64,000 nucleotides of DNA from Gammaproteobacteria bacterium (GCA_013373545.1 JABXHQ010000082.1:16438-80437), one strand, 5' to 3'; shown: positions 29,602 to 39,331, numbered from the stretch's first letter. Made by a program: numbers and translations. The notes: generated by a model from the sequence alone, not told the origin.

Positions 29602-30358
29602 TTTTCTACTGTTTTTACCTATGCTCGGATTTGCCGAGACTGCGCAAGAGAAAGGTCTTGCAATTGCTCAAGAAGCCGAACGTCGCAACAGTGGCTGGGA
29701 GAGTTCTTCGGCGAAGATGGTGATGACTTTAATCAGCAAAAGTGGCGATACCTCAGTCCGTCAGATTCGGGTGAAATCACTAGAAGTCGAAAATGATGGT
29801 GATAAGAGCTTGACCATTTTTGATGAACCGAAAGATGTTGAGGGAACCGCATTTTTATCTTTCTCACACGCTCAAGAGCCCGATGAACAATGGCTATATT
29901 TGCCAGCATTGAAGCGCGTTAAGCGGATATCTTCTGCAAACAAATCAGGTCCGTTCATGGGCAGTGAATTTGCGTTTGAGGATCTCTCATCATTTGAAAT
30001 TGAAAAGTATACTTATCAGTATCTGCGCGATGATGTGATTGACGGACAGCCCGTATTTGTCGTTGAGAGTTATCCTACTTACGAGTACTCAGGTTATACT
30101 CGACTAATCAACTATATTGATCAAAAAGAGTATCGGATTCTAAAAACCGAGTACTATGATCGCAAAAATGCGCTGCTGAAAACGTTAGTGAATAGCGATT
30201 TTAAGCAGTTTCTTGACCGCTATTGGCGTGCTCATAAGATGACCATGGAAAACCATCAGAAAGGCAAAAGTACGGTTTTAGATTGGCAAGATTATCAATT
30301 TAAAGTGGGCGTTGACGAAAAGGACTTTAACAAAAACTCACTGAAACGTTTACGCTAA
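29576..30358 (+). CDS. Outer-membrane lipoprotein-sorting (LolA-like) periplasmic protein
   Basis: A 260 aa exported protein with a signal peptide (LLITLSFLLFLPMLGFAE, cleavage near residue 20). The mature part matches the LolA-like lipoprotein-sorting family often paired with MMPL transporters: DEQWLYLPALKRVKRISSAN and GPFMGSEFAFEDL. The fold is expected to be an open beta-barrel that binds a lipid. It is not the classical LolA. It starts inside the 3' end of the MMPL gene (26-base overlap), implying translational coupling and joint action. Confidence 0.88.
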   Translation: MQKLLITLSFLLFLPMLGFAETAQEKGLAIAQEAERRNSGWESSSAKMVMTLISKSGDTSVRQIRVKSLEVENDGDKSLTIFDEPKDVEGTAFLSFSHAQEPDEQWLYLPALKRVKRISSANKSGPFMGSEFAFEDLSSFEIEKYTYQYLRDDVIDGQPVFVVESYPTYEYSGYTRLINYIDQKEYRILKTEYYDRKNALLKTLVNSDFKQFLDRYWRAHKMTMENHQKGKSTVLDWQDYQFKVGVDEKDFNKNSLKRLR

Positions 30359-30374
30359 GTGAGAGGCCTTATCT

Positions 30375-31001
30375 ATGGTAAGTCGTAATCCTGACCAGAC
30401 CCGTAAAAAAATTCTAGAAGCCGCATTAGAAGAAATTCACTTGCGCGGCTTTCAAGGGATGCGGGTAGAACACATTTTGCAGCGTACCGGACTGACCAAA
30501 GGTGCGTTGTACCATCACTTTACCAATAAAATGGCGATTGGTTATGCCATTGTCGATGAAATTCTCGGGCAGGATGTTATGGAGCGGTGGATTGGGCCGC
30601 TCGCTGATACTGTCGATCCCATCGCAACCTTAATTGCTATATGTGAAGGTGAGCGTGCGGGACGGACAATTGATGAAATTGAAAAGGGTTGCCCGATCAA
30701 TAACTTGAGTCAGGAAATGTCGCCAATTGATGAGGGCTTTCGAGAGCGCTTGGAAGCGGTTTATGCTCGCTGGACAGAAGCCATTGCGACGGCTCTAGCC
30801 GCGGGGCAACAGCAGGGATATGTGCGTGAAGATATCGATCCGGCCAAAGTGGCGCGGTTTCTGTTAGCCTCATTACAAGGCATTATCGGAGTCGCGAAGT
30901 GTTGTAAAAATGAGCAAGCATTGGATGATATGGCGGAATGCTTTCGTGGGTATTTGATGCAATTGCGGCCGATGGAAAGTTCATTAAAAACAGCCAGTTA
31001 A
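30375..31001 (+). CDS. TetR-family transcriptional regulator
   Basis: A 208 aa repressor-type protein. The N-terminal helix-turn-helix (residues ~10-55, with GMRVEHILQRTGLTKGALYHHF) is typical TetR. The C-terminal helical ligand-binding domain contains KGCPINNLSQEM and VARFLLASLQGIIGVAK. It lies 17 bases after the LolA-like gene. It is the likely ligand-responsive repressor of this operon, acting at the palindrome at 27166-27183. The ligand may be related to the transported compound (inference). Confidence 0.93.
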   Translation: MVSRNPDQTRKKILEAALEEIHLRGFQGMRVEHILQRTGLTKGALYHHFTNKMAIGYAIVDEILGQDVMERWIGPLADTVDPIATLIAICEGERAGRTIDEIEKGCPINNLSQEMSPIDEGFRERLEAVYARWTEAIATALAAGQQQGYVREDIDPAKVARFLLASLQGIIGVAKCCKNEQALDDMAECFRGYLMQLRPMESSLKTAS

Positions 31002-31024
31002 AAAAAAGCCCCGAATGTCGGGGC
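31000..31024 (-). terminator. Intrinsic terminator for the minus-strand small gene
   Basis: A perfect 7 bp stem (GCCCCGA 31008-31014, TCGGGGC 31018-31024) with a 3-base loop. On the minus strand it is followed by eight U (A-run 31000-31007), which overlaps the tetR stop codon. No U-run follows on the plus strand. This orientation supports a real minus-strand transcript from 31152-31328. Confidence 0.85.
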
Positions 31025-31151
31025 AAATCTCTCACTAATTCAACCAAAGAGTAGTCAATTCATAAAAGCTAAATTCAAATCAAGAGGCTAACACAACCAC
31101 TTAATTGTTAAGACTGGGAGTTGCTAAAAAAGTTCCGGAAAACCCAAATTT

Positions 31152-31328
31152 TTATTTAAGCGGACGATTCTTACCAAAAAACTTCAAGTCGCGACGATAA
31201 CTGGTACGCTCCAGCTCGGCGCTAGCCCGGTCTGGGAAAGGCCCCATATCAATTCCTTCGCGCGTTGGGAAAAACCACCCGCGTGGTTGCTGAAAAACTT
31301 TTCCGATATCCATATCTTGCGTCACCAT
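31152..31328 (-). CDS. Small hypothetical protein, DUF6316-like
   Basis: A 58 aa ORF that ends 128 bases before a strong intrinsic terminator on the same strand. The sequence has a WFFPTREGIDMGPFPDRASA segment resembling the aromatic TREG..GPF..-A motif of DUF6316 proteins, followed by a basic end (YRRDLKFFGKNRPLK). The function is unknown. Start ATG at 31326-31328 has only a weak GGGTAA upstream; an in-frame ATG five codons later is an alternative. A TATAAT-like sequence lies further upstream. Codon use looks like its neighbours. Confidence 0.6.
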   Translation of the reverse strand: MVTQDMDIGKVFQQPRGWFFPTREGIDMGPFPDRASAELERTSYRRDLKFFGKNRPLK

Positions 31329-31453
31329 GATTGTTACCCGGCTATATTAATGTGGACGAATTATAACAAAGCGAGTTTCCGGTGGCTGTGAGTCAGCGCT
31401 GTGGTGTTATGTAAGTGATCGACCATTCTGGCAAATTTCCATAATCGAGCTTT

Positions 31454-31499
31454 ATTTGCCATCATTTGCCATAATCTATCGTTCATATCTTGGTATGAT
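31454..31499 (+). promoter_or_regulatory. Candidate promoter region of the alpha-2-macroglobulin operon
   Basis: An extended -10 TGGTATGAT (TATGAT at 31494-31499) lies 33 bases before the ATG. Upstream is a direct repeat ATTTGCCAT at 31454-31462 and 31464-31472, 10 bp apart, that could bind a regulator. No good -35 is present, consistent with an extended -10 promoter. Prediction from sequence only. Confidence 0.4.
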
Positions 31500-31532
31500 T
31501 AATTGATAAGACGGACAATAAGGATTACAAAA

Positions 31533-34500
31533 ATGCATCTTTTCAAGTGGTTAGGGCTGATTGTTTGCCTTTGGCTTGTCACTAGCTGTGAACAGCCATC
31601 CGAATCTCCCAGTGTGGAGCCTAAGTCGCAAACGCTCGTACAAGAGCGTCCGCAGTATCAGTCTCCGACGATTGCTGATGCGCAACGACAACAACTCAGC
31701 GAAGAGTTTTCGGCCACACCTTTTAAAGTGCTCAATATCTCTGAGCAAATATATGATGGCGGACCAGCGCTTGCGGTTATTTTCTCGGTGCCAATTGATC
31801 CTCAGTTAAATGTGACGCGGTATTTGGAGCTTAGCACTGAAGATGGAAAGCCAGTGACAGGTGAATGGGTCTTGAACGATAGCTTGAACATTGCATACTT
31901 TCCTTTTGTTGAGGCGCAAACGCGCTATCAAATTAAAGTACATAAAGGATTACCTGCGATTAATGGGCGTTTGCTTGAACGTGATGAAACGCGCACAGTT
32001 CGCACCGCAGCCAGTCAACAACAAATACGATTCATTAGTCATGGTGCGCAACTCTCTATGGCGCTTTCCGACGGACTAAGTGTCGAGGCAATTAATGTTG
32101 CGGCAGTGGATATTGATTTTCATCGTGTTAATGATGAGCAAATGAGCTTATTTTTAGGCGACTATCTTGGCGATGATTATTATGAGCTCAGACGTTTACA
32201 GCAATACGCAACGCTTAGTTACAGCGCTCGTTATGATTTGAACTACACGCCTAACCGCCGCCGTAGCTCTCTAATTTCAATTAAAAATATAAAACCATTG
32301 CAGCAGCCAGGCGTTTACATTGCGGTTATGAAAGGTGCTGGTGATTACCCCTATCGCTATCAAGTTACGTGGTTCACCATTAGCGACCTTGGATTACAAG
32401 TGCGCAGTATTGGGCAAAGTCAGTTAGCGTTCGTCAATAACGCGATCAATGCTCAGCCAGAAAGCGATGTTGAGATCCGTATTTTAAACCGTAAAGGACA
32501 AGTGCTGGCGCAGCAAAAAACCAGTAAGCAGGGGTTTGCAGAGCTTAATGGTGTGCCGTTGGCTGGCGTAGGTGTCGATCAGCGAGCGTTTGCCGTGGTT
32601 GCGCAAAAAGGAGCGCATTTATCGGTGCTCAAACTAGCGAAACCGGCCATGGATTTAACCGAATATGGTCTAATTGCACGACCGCAACGCGCACTTGAAA
32701 TGTTTCTTTATGGACCACGCGAACTGTATCGGCCGGGGGAAACGGTCACGGTTCGCGGCTTACTGCGTGATAATGATGGTCGGTTAATTCAGCCGCAGCC
32801 GATTCAAGTGACAATCAAACGTCCCGATGGTCGTACTTTTCAATCCTTTGTTTGGCAAGGCGATGAGCAAAGCTTTTACCAACACGAATTTAGCTTGCCG
32901 AAAACCACATTAACTGGGCAGTGGCGGTTAAATGCGAAACTGGGTAATGGCGATCATTTTGATTATGATTTTCAAGTTGAAGACTTCTTACCCGAGCGGA
33001 TGAAGTTGGCGTTAAACCCAGTGCAATCGCAATTGAGTCCCAATGAAACTGCCGAGATTAACATTCAAGGAGACTACCTTTATGGTGCTCCAGCCGCGAA
33101 TAATCGCGTCGAAGCTGACATAACCGTCCGACAAGCTCGTTCGCTGTCACAACAATACCCAGATTATATTTTTGGTATAGAGGATTTCCGTGATTTTGAT
33201 ATTGATAAACCGCTTACTCCGTTGAAGTTAGATAGCCTTGGCCAAGCAAAGCTAACCTTGCCGAATTTGTGGCAAAAAACTCAGCAGCCATTGAAGTTAT
33301 CGACTCGAGTAAGTTTATTTGAATCTGGTGGTCGTCCAGTTACCCGTAGTGTGCAGCAAGTGGTTTGGCCGCGATCCCAGATGCTTGGCGTTAAGCCGGT
33401 GTGGGATGGCGCTGTTACGGAGCCGAACGCGACCGCGCAATTTGAAATAATAAATATTAATCAGGCTGAAGAGCTAGTCGCTTCGAAAAAAATTCTGGCT
33501 ACTTTGGTACGAGAAAATGCTAATTATTATTGGCAGTGGAATGATGGGTGGAGTTATCAACAAAGTGTCCGCAATATTCCAGTGTTTAGCAAAACTTTCG
33601 CACTTGAAAAAGGCGAGCGAATGTCGCTTGCGCTTCCGGTAGAGTACGGCAATTATCGTTTAGAATTGCGCGATCCGAGCAATCAATTACTGAATAGCTA
33701 TCGCTTCTTCGCTGGCTGGCGTTGGGATCGAGCCGATGCGGATGTTACCGGACGTCCCGATATGGTGAAGCTAGCTTGGAATCAAAATCACTTTGCCGCC
33801 AATGAGCAAGCTGAACTGAATATTGAGGCGCCTTATGCAGGTACCGCGATCGTAACCGTTGAAGCTGACAACCTATTATGGCGTCAATCGGTAGAGTTGA
33901 AACAGCCGCAAGGAAAGGTGTCAATTCCAATCGCGGCGAATTGGCAGCGGCATGATATTTATGCCACGGTCACGGTAATTCGCCAAGGAGAAGCAAAGAA
34001 CAAACGCTTGCCAAAGCGAGCGTTTGGCTTATTACACCTACCGCTAGATCGAGAGAGCAGAAAGCTCGCGGTCACTTTGGATGTTCCGGAAAAAATTCTC
34101 CCAGAGTCGACTTTAACCACCAAAGTCAAAGTTACTGGTGCCAGCGGAAGTACGGTAAATGTCACTTTAGCGGCCGTTGATGTTGGGGTGCTCAGTTTGC
34201 ATCGACATGTAACACCGAAACCGGATCAATGGTTTTTTGCTCAGCGCCGGTTTCAAACCGAGCTGCGTGACACTTGGGGAAGTTTTATTGAACAGCTCAG
34301 TGATAAAGCTGCAAGGCAACGATTCGGTGGTGATGCGGACGTTGAACTAAGCCGTGGCGGAGATGCGCCAATCAGCGACGTTCAAGTGGTGAGTTTAGTG
34401 TCTGAAAAAGTGCAATTAAATGATGCTGGAGAAGCGATCATTGAGTTGCCGGTTCCCTATTTTAACGGTGAGCTGAAGTTAATGGCAGTCGCTTTTAATC

Positions 34501-36473
34501 ATTCACAGTTCGGTCATCAGGATGCGCGCGTGAAAGTAGCGGCGCCGCTGGTCGCCGAGATCAGTATGCCAAGATTTTTAGGCGCCGGCGATCAGTCGCT
34601 AGCGACTCTCGACTTACAAAATATGACTGATCAGGACCAGCAGTTAGCGTTAACCTTGCGAGCGACCTCTGAGTTAGGTGGTGAGGTCATTACCGACACC
34701 GTAACCTTGGCACCAAAACAAAAGGAAACCTTTATGGTGGCGCTTACCGGCGCACAAGCGACTGGAAGTGGCCAAGTTGAAGTGAGCGTCAAAGAGCAAG
34801 GTAACTCGGCGCCGGATGCGATCAATCTAACCCGCTCGTGGCGACTGGGATTGCGCTCGCCGTTTGCTGCCGAGATGCGCCAATGGGACGCTGTGCTAAC
34901 GCCAAAACAAACGCTCTTGTTACCGCAGGATCTTACCGCGGGTTTACAGGTACCCGGACAGCACTTATTGCTAACGGCATCTGATAGTCCTCCATTTAAT
35001 GCGGCTGATCATCTAAATCATTTATTCAGTTATCCCTATGGTTGTCTCGAGCAAACGACTAGCCGAGCATGGCCAATATTGTTGGCCAGTCAAGCGGAGT
35101 TACTACGCTATGACAACAGTAAAGATAAAGTTCTGGCGAATCAGCGTAGTAGCGTAATTAATAAAGCGATCAGCCGGATTATATCGATGCAAAGAAGCGA
35201 TGGTTCGTTTGGTTTGTGGGGAAATCAAAGTGACGAAAATCATTGGTTGTCGGTATACGCGACCGACTTTTTATTAACCGCTCAAGATCAAGGATACAGT
35301 GTCGACCAAGCGGTTTTAGAGCGCGCGCTGAAACGTTTACAACGCTATTTAACCACCTCGCGCAAGATGTGGTCGGAAAATCGCCATTACTCTTCCGATC
35401 CGGATCATTATCATATTTCGTACCGCGCTTACGCCGCCTATGTTTTAGCGCGTAAACAGCAAGCACGATTAAGTGATATTCGAAATCTTTACGATCGTTA
35501 TCATGCCTTAGCAAAATCGCGCTTACCCTATGCGTTTTTAGCGCGCGCGCTGGAACTGGCCGGTGATGCAAAACGTAGTGAACAAGCATGGGCGAAAGCT
35601 TTATCGGCAGAAAAGCGTCAAATTGAATACAGTGGTGATTATGGCTCTGCGGTTCGCGATCAAGGATTAGCAACATTGTTAGCTCTGCAAAGTAACGCGG
35701 TTTCCGATCCCTGGACTTTGGTATTTCAGTTGCGTGATGATTTGCTTGAACGCCGCTGGTTGTCGACCCAAGAGCGTGTGACTTTGTTTCGCTTGGCGCA
35801 GAGCTTTAGTGATCGCAAAGGCGAGCAGTGGACACTTAATGTAACTGTTGACGAAGCCAAAGAAACGGTGACGAGCACGGGCGATTGGACTAAACATTGG
35901 GCGGCTTCTGCAATTCCGAATCAAACTCAGTTGGCCAGTACTTTCAGTAAGCCATTGTATGTTTCGGCGCGGGTGCAGGGTTATCCCGAGCAAGCCCCTA
36001 AAGCGACCAGCGATGGTATTCGAGTGAAACGTGCTTTTTATAATGAGCGCGGCGAAAAGCTAAATTTAGCTGCGGTAAATTCGGGTGACTTGGTCTTGGT
36101 ACGCCTTGATGTACAAAGCACCGGTGAGAACCGAATTCCAGATGCTTTATTGGTGGATCTATTGCCTGCTGGCTTGGAGTTGGAAAATCAAAATTTAGAG
36201 TCTGCGGTGAAAATGGATGAGATGGTGGTAGCAGGTAAAAGTGTCGCACAATGGATGTCGAATGTTGCGGTTAATCATCAAGAATACCGCGACGACCGCT
36301 TTGTTGCTGCGTTGCCCATTCAGCTGCGCCAAGATGCGACGATCTTTTATCTAGCGCGAGCGGTGACGCCAGGCACCTACATTATTCCGCCGACGCAAGT
36401 AGAAGATATGTATCGCCCTTATTTAAGAGCTATTGGCGATGCTCAAGGGACGATTAAGATTGCACCAAAGTAA
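31533..36473 (+). CDS. Bacterial alpha-2-macroglobulin lipoprotein (YfhM/ECAM type)
   Basis: A 1646 aa periplasmic protease-trapping protein. Host-like alpha-2-macroglobulins use a thioester to capture attacking proteases; bacterial ones are thought to protect the envelope when the wall is breached. The lipobox LVTSC gives Cys19 with Glu at +2. MG-type repeats fill the N-terminal two thirds. The thioester motif CLEQ is intact at Cys1171 (YPYGCLEQTTS), within the thioester domain, followed by an alpha/alpha-toroid region. The length is close to E. coli YfhM. ATG 31533 follows AGGATT; an in-frame TTG at 31503 is less likely. pbpC follows after 3 bases. Confidence 0.96.
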   Translation: MHLFKWLGLIVCLWLVTSCEQPSESPSVEPKSQTLVQERPQYQSPTIADAQRQQLSEEFSATPFKVLNISEQIYDGGPALAVIFSVPIDPQLNVTRYLELSTEDGKPVTGEWVLNDSLNIAYFPFVEAQTRYQIKVHKGLPAINGRLLERDETRTVRTAASQQQIRFISHGAQLSMALSDGLSVEAINVAAVDIDFHRVNDEQMSLFLGDYLGDDYYELRRLQQYATLSYSARYDLNYTPNRRRSSLISIKNIKPLQQPGVYIAVMKGAGDYPYRYQVTWFTISDLGLQVRSIGQSQLAFVNNAINAQPESDVEIRILNRKGQVLAQQKTSKQGFAELNGVPLAGVGVDQRAFAVVAQKGAHLSVLKLAKPAMDLTEYGLIARPQRALEMFLYGPRELYRPGETVTVRGLLRDNDGRLIQPQPIQVTIKRPDGRTFQSFVWQGDEQSFYQHEFSLPKTTLTGQWRLNAKLGNGDHFDYDFQVEDFLPERMKLALNPVQSQLSPNETAEINIQGDYLYGAPAANNRVEADITVRQARSLSQQYPDYIFGIEDFRDFDIDKPLTPLKLDSLGQAKLTLPNLWQKTQQPLKLSTRVSLFESGGRPVTRSVQQVVWPRSQMLGVKPVWDGAVTEPNATAQFEIININQAEELVASKKILATLVRENANYYWQWNDGWSYQQSVRNIPVFSKTFALEKGERMSLALPVEYGNYRLELRDPSNQLLNSYRFFAGWRWDRADADVTGRPDMVKLAWNQNHFAANEQAELNIEAPYAGTAIVTVEADNLLWRQSVELKQPQGKVSIPIAANWQRHDIYATVTVIRQGEAKNKRLPKRAFGLLHLPLDRESRKLAVTLDVPEKILPESTLTTKVKVTGASGSTVNVTLAAVDVGVLSLHRHVTPKPDQWFFAQRRFQTELRDTWGSFIEQLSDKAARQRFGGDADVELSRGGDAPISDVQVVSLVSEKVQLNDAGEAIIELPVPYFNGELKLMAVAFNHSQFGHQDARVKVAAPLVAEISMPRFLGAGDQSLATLDLQNMTDQDQQLALTLRATSELGGEVITDTVTLAPKQKETFMVALTGAQATGSGQVEVSVKEQGNSAPDAINLTRSWRLGLRSPFAAEMRQWDAVLTPKQTLLLPQDLTAGLQVPGQHLLLTASDSPPFNAADHLNHLFSYPYGCLEQTTSRAWPILLASQAELLRYDNSKDKVLANQRSSVINKAISRIISMQRSDGSFGLWGNQSDENHWLSVYATDFLLTAQDQGYSVDQAVLERALKRLQRYLTTSRKMWSENRHYSSDPDHYHISYRAYAAYVLARKQQARLSDIRNLYDRYHALAKSRLPYAFLARALELAGDAKRSEQAWAKALSAEKRQIEYSGDYGSAVRDQGLATLLALQSNAVSDPWTLVFQLRDDLLERRWLSTQERVTLFRLAQSFSDRKGEQWTLNVTVDEAKETVTSTGDWTKHWAASAIPNQTQLASTFSKPLYVSARVQGYPEQAPKATSDGIRVKRAFYNERGEKLNLAAVNSGDLVLVRLDVQSTGENRIPDALLVDLLPAGLELENQNLESAVKMDEMVVAGKSVAQWMSNVAVNHQEYRDDRFVAALPIQLRQDATIFYLARAVTPGTYIIPPTQVEDMYRPYLRAIGDAQGTIKIAPK

Positions 36474-36476
36474 AAT

Positions 36477-38834
36477 ATGAAACGTCGTATTTCTCGGCGT
36501 GGAAGGGGCGCTAACCTTCTGCGTCGTTGCCGACAATTGGTGATTACCTTAGCGTTTTTGGTAGTCGGCTTTTGGTTACTCGACAAGTTATTTCCATTGC
36601 CGAGCTTTGCAAAACAGCAGCAGTTTGCGCAAGTGATTACCGACCGCTATGGGCAACCACTTCGAGTGTTTGCTGATGACAATGGCGTTTGGCGTTATCC
36701 AACGGATCGCGCACGGGTGTCGCCATTTTATATTGAAGCGCTGCTTGGTTATGAGGACCGCTGGTTTTACTCTCATCCGGGTGTTAACCCGTTGGCTCTG
36801 TTGCGTGCGGTATGGCAGTGGATTCAGTATGGGCGTCCGGTATCCGGCGGTTCGACGTTAACGATGCAAGTTGCGCGTCTTCTCGACCCTCACGACAAAA
36901 CTATTTCTGGTAAAGTGAAGCAGATGTTCCGTGCTTTCCAACTAGAGTGGCACTTTTCCAAAGAAGAAATTTTAACTTTGTACCTTAACCATGCTCCTTT
37001 TGGTGGCACGATTGAAGGCGTTGAAGCTGCGAGCTATGCGTATCTTGGCAAGTCTGCAAGCGATTTGTCGCGTGCAGAGGCCGCTCTATTAGCGGTGTTA
37101 CCGCAGTCGCCCTCTTATCTTCGACCGGATCGTTATCCCGACCGCGCGCAGCAAGCGCGCAATAAAGTATTGAATCGACTACGTGACTTGAAAGTGTGGA
37201 GTGCCGAGTCAGTGGCCGATGCAAAACAGGAACAGGTTTTTGCACATTACCAAGGTAGCCCTATGGTGGCGCCGTTGTTGGCGCGTCGATTACACCAAGT
37301 TGAGGGGACGCGGCGAGTCATTCAGACAACCCTTGATGGCGGTCTGCAACTCGAGCTCGAACAGTTAGTACGCGATTATTCAGCGTCACTAGCCGCTAGC
37401 ATGTCGGTTGCCATGTTGGTCGTCGATAACCGGAATATGGAAGTGTTGGCCTACATCGGTTCTGCGGATTTTAGTGATCCATCACGCTATGGACATGTCG
37501 ATATGGTCACCGCGCAGCGTTCGCCAGGCTCAACCTTAAAACCATTTTTGTTCGCACTCGCATTGGACCAAGGCATTATTCATGAACAATCCATGATGCT
37601 CGATGTGCCAGCTGACTTTAATGGCTATCGCCCAGGCAATTTTGTGCCTGGCTATAGCGGGATCGTTTCGGCGCGGTCGGCATTGCAGCGTTCATTGAAC
37701 ATACCGGCGGTTCAGTTATTAGATGAAGTCACTCCGGCTCTGTTTTATTCACAGCTTTCTCAAGCCGGAATTCAGCTTAGCCTGCCGCACAATTCGACGC
37801 CCAATTTAGCCATGATTCTAGGCGGTGTCGGAACTTCGTTAGAGGATTTGGTGAGCGGCTTTGCGAGTTTTGGTCGGCAAGGCAAGGTTGGCCGCATACG
37901 GCTACACCGAGACCAAGCTGTGGATTTCGTCGAACGTCCTTTAATGAGCGAAGGCGCCGCTTGGGTCACGCAGAATGCCTTACGCGAGGTTGCATTGGGC
38001 GCAAGCAGTGAAGCTTTTGCCGTGAAGCGAGAACAAACCATTGCCTTTAAAACCGGAACTTCTTACGGCTTTCGTGATGCGTGGGTATTAGCTGCCAGCG
38101 CCAATATTACTGTGGGTATTTGGGTGGGACGTCCGGATGGAACACCAGAAGCGGAAAATTTTGGTCGCAATTCTGCCGTACCTTTATTGCGTAGCGTTTT
38201 GGCCTTGCTCCCTGCGGACGCTTTAGCCGCTCCGGCACGGCCTACAACAGTTAGCACTGCAACTATTTGTTGGCCGTTGGGACGTACCGCATCGGTGCAG
38301 CAACCCAATTGGTGTTATGAACGCAAACGCGCTTGGTTGATCGATGGCACGGCGCCACCGAGCTTGCGCGGCCCGCTATTAAATGACTGGGCCAGTTACT
38401 TGCAAAATGTTCAAGTTAATCAAGCGGGTAAGCGAGTCACTCCGGATTGTCAGGCGGTGCATAAGACACGGGAAATTGCGCTTTGGCCCAGAGTGGCCGA
38501 GCCTTGGCTAGCCAAGTCGCAGCGCAGCGCTGCTTTGTTACCACCATGGGCTGAAAATTGTCAGCCACGTAGTCAAGCGGCAAAAATTAAAGTAACCGGG
38601 ATCCAGCCTGACAGTGAGTATTACTTTAAACGTGGCACTACGGCTCAATTGCAAGTGCAAGCGCAAGGGGCCGAAGGTGAGCTACATTGGTTTTTAAATG
38701 GACGCTGGCTTGGTAAGACATTTGATGAGCATGAGCAGCTTGTTGAGTTAACCGCGTCGGGACCGATGCGGCTGTCAGTCATTGATATGCGCGGCGAAAC
38801 CAGCGCCATCGAGTTTCAGTCTAAATTTGAATAA
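36477..38834 (+). CDS. pbpC: Penicillin-binding protein 1C
   Basis: PBP1C is a bifunctional-type peptidoglycan synthase, partner of bacterial alpha-2-macroglobulin. The 785 aa protein has one N-terminal membrane helix (residues ~20-40), a GT51 glycosyltransferase domain with catalytic-region EDRWFYSHPGVNP and GGSTLTMQVARLL, and a transpeptidase domain with SPGSTLKPF (active-site Ser in SxxK) and KTGTSYGFRDAW. The C-terminal PBP1C-specific beta domain ends with ELHWFLNGRWLGKT. Adjacent to the alpha-2-macroglobulin gene as in many Gram-negatives, suggesting repair of damaged wall while trapping proteases. Confidence 0.97.
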   Translation: MKRRISRRGRGANLLRRCRQLVITLAFLVVGFWLLDKLFPLPSFAKQQQFAQVITDRYGQPLRVFADDNGVWRYPTDRARVSPFYIEALLGYEDRWFYSHPGVNPLALLRAVWQWIQYGRPVSGGSTLTMQVARLLDPHDKTISGKVKQMFRAFQLEWHFSKEEILTLYLNHAPFGGTIEGVEAASYAYLGKSASDLSRAEAALLAVLPQSPSYLRPDRYPDRAQQARNKVLNRLRDLKVWSAESVADAKQEQVFAHYQGSPMVAPLLARRLHQVEGTRRVIQTTLDGGLQLELEQLVRDYSASLAASMSVAMLVVDNRNMEVLAYIGSADFSDPSRYGHVDMVTAQRSPGSTLKPFLFALALDQGIIHEQSMMLDVPADFNGYRPGNFVPGYSGIVSARSALQRSLNIPAVQLLDEVTPALFYSQLSQAGIQLSLPHNSTPNLAMILGGVGTSLEDLVSGFASFGRQGKVGRIRLHRDQAVDFVERPLMSEGAAWVTQNALREVALGASSEAFAVKREQTIAFKTGTSYGFRDAWVLAASANITVGIWVGRPDGTPEAENFGRNSAVPLLRSVLALLPADALAAPARPTTVSTATICWPLGRTASVQQPNWCYERKRAWLIDGTAPPSLRGPLLNDWASYLQNVQVNQAGKRVTPDCQAVHKTREIALWPRVAEPWLAKSQRSAALLPPWAENCQPRSQAAKIKVTGIQPDSEYYFKRGTTAQLQVQAQGAEGELHWFLNGRWLGKTFDEHEQLVELTASGPMRLSVIDMRGETSAIEFQSKFE

Positions 38835-39004
38835 TTATTGCGCTGCAGCGAATATTGCAAAGGCATGATATTGTTAACTCATTGATTTATAAAGACTTGT
38901 TGTGTTGTGTGCTTTGCGGTAATTAAAAAGATTGTGTTCATTCCTAAATTTGATATGTTCAAAGGATAAACAAAATAAGACGTATAATTAAAAGTGGGTA
39001 GAAC

Positions 39005-39331
39005 ATGCTAGAAACAATCCTTGCGGTATCCGCAGCCGCCACAATGATGGCGCTTTATCAAGGCTTCAGGGGTGGTTTTGAATATTTAAATCAAGCACGA
39101 CTTGAAGCGAAGGCGAATATCGTGACCGCGCCGATTTGGTTACAGCTGTTAATGTTGGCGGCGTTTGCCGTTGTCATTGGCGAGCTAGTGTACATTTGGA
39201 ACAGTCAGAATTGGTTAGTAGCGTTGGCTATTACAGTCGGGACATTTATGGTTTCGGTCTCTCTCAAAATGCTATTTATGCCACGAAGCGAGAGTCGATT
39301 TTATCAAAAAGTTTTTGGCGAATTATCGTAA
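39005..39331 (+). CDS. Small membrane protein, unknown
   Basis: A 108 aa protein with two clear membrane segments (residues ~45-67, WLQLLMLAAFAVVIGELVYI, and ~70-93, LVALAITVGTFMVSVSLKML) and a weaker N-terminal hydrophobic stretch. No family recognised. GTGGGTA precedes the ATG, and a TATAAT lies at 38983-38988. A strong terminator begins 45 bases after its stop, so it is probably a single-gene transcript. Confidence 0.7.
   Translation: MLETILAVSAAATMMALYQGFRGGFEYLNQARLEAKANIVTAPIWLQLLMLAAFAVVIGELVYIWNSQNWLVALAITVGTFMVSVSLKMLFMPRSESRFYQKVFGELS

Noticed and set aside
35179..35676. A 165-codon open frame on the minus strand inside the alpha-2-macroglobulin gene
   Set aside because: It is antisense to a well-supported coding region, has no ribosome-binding site or recognisable domain, and arises from the codon bias of the real gene. 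The same holds for other long frames antisense to fmt, hemF, prlC, comM, mshL and others.
38841..38850. Perfect 10 bp palindrome CGCTGCAGCG just after pbpC
   Set aside because: No loop or U-run for a terminator, and a single short palindrome of this size is expected by chance.
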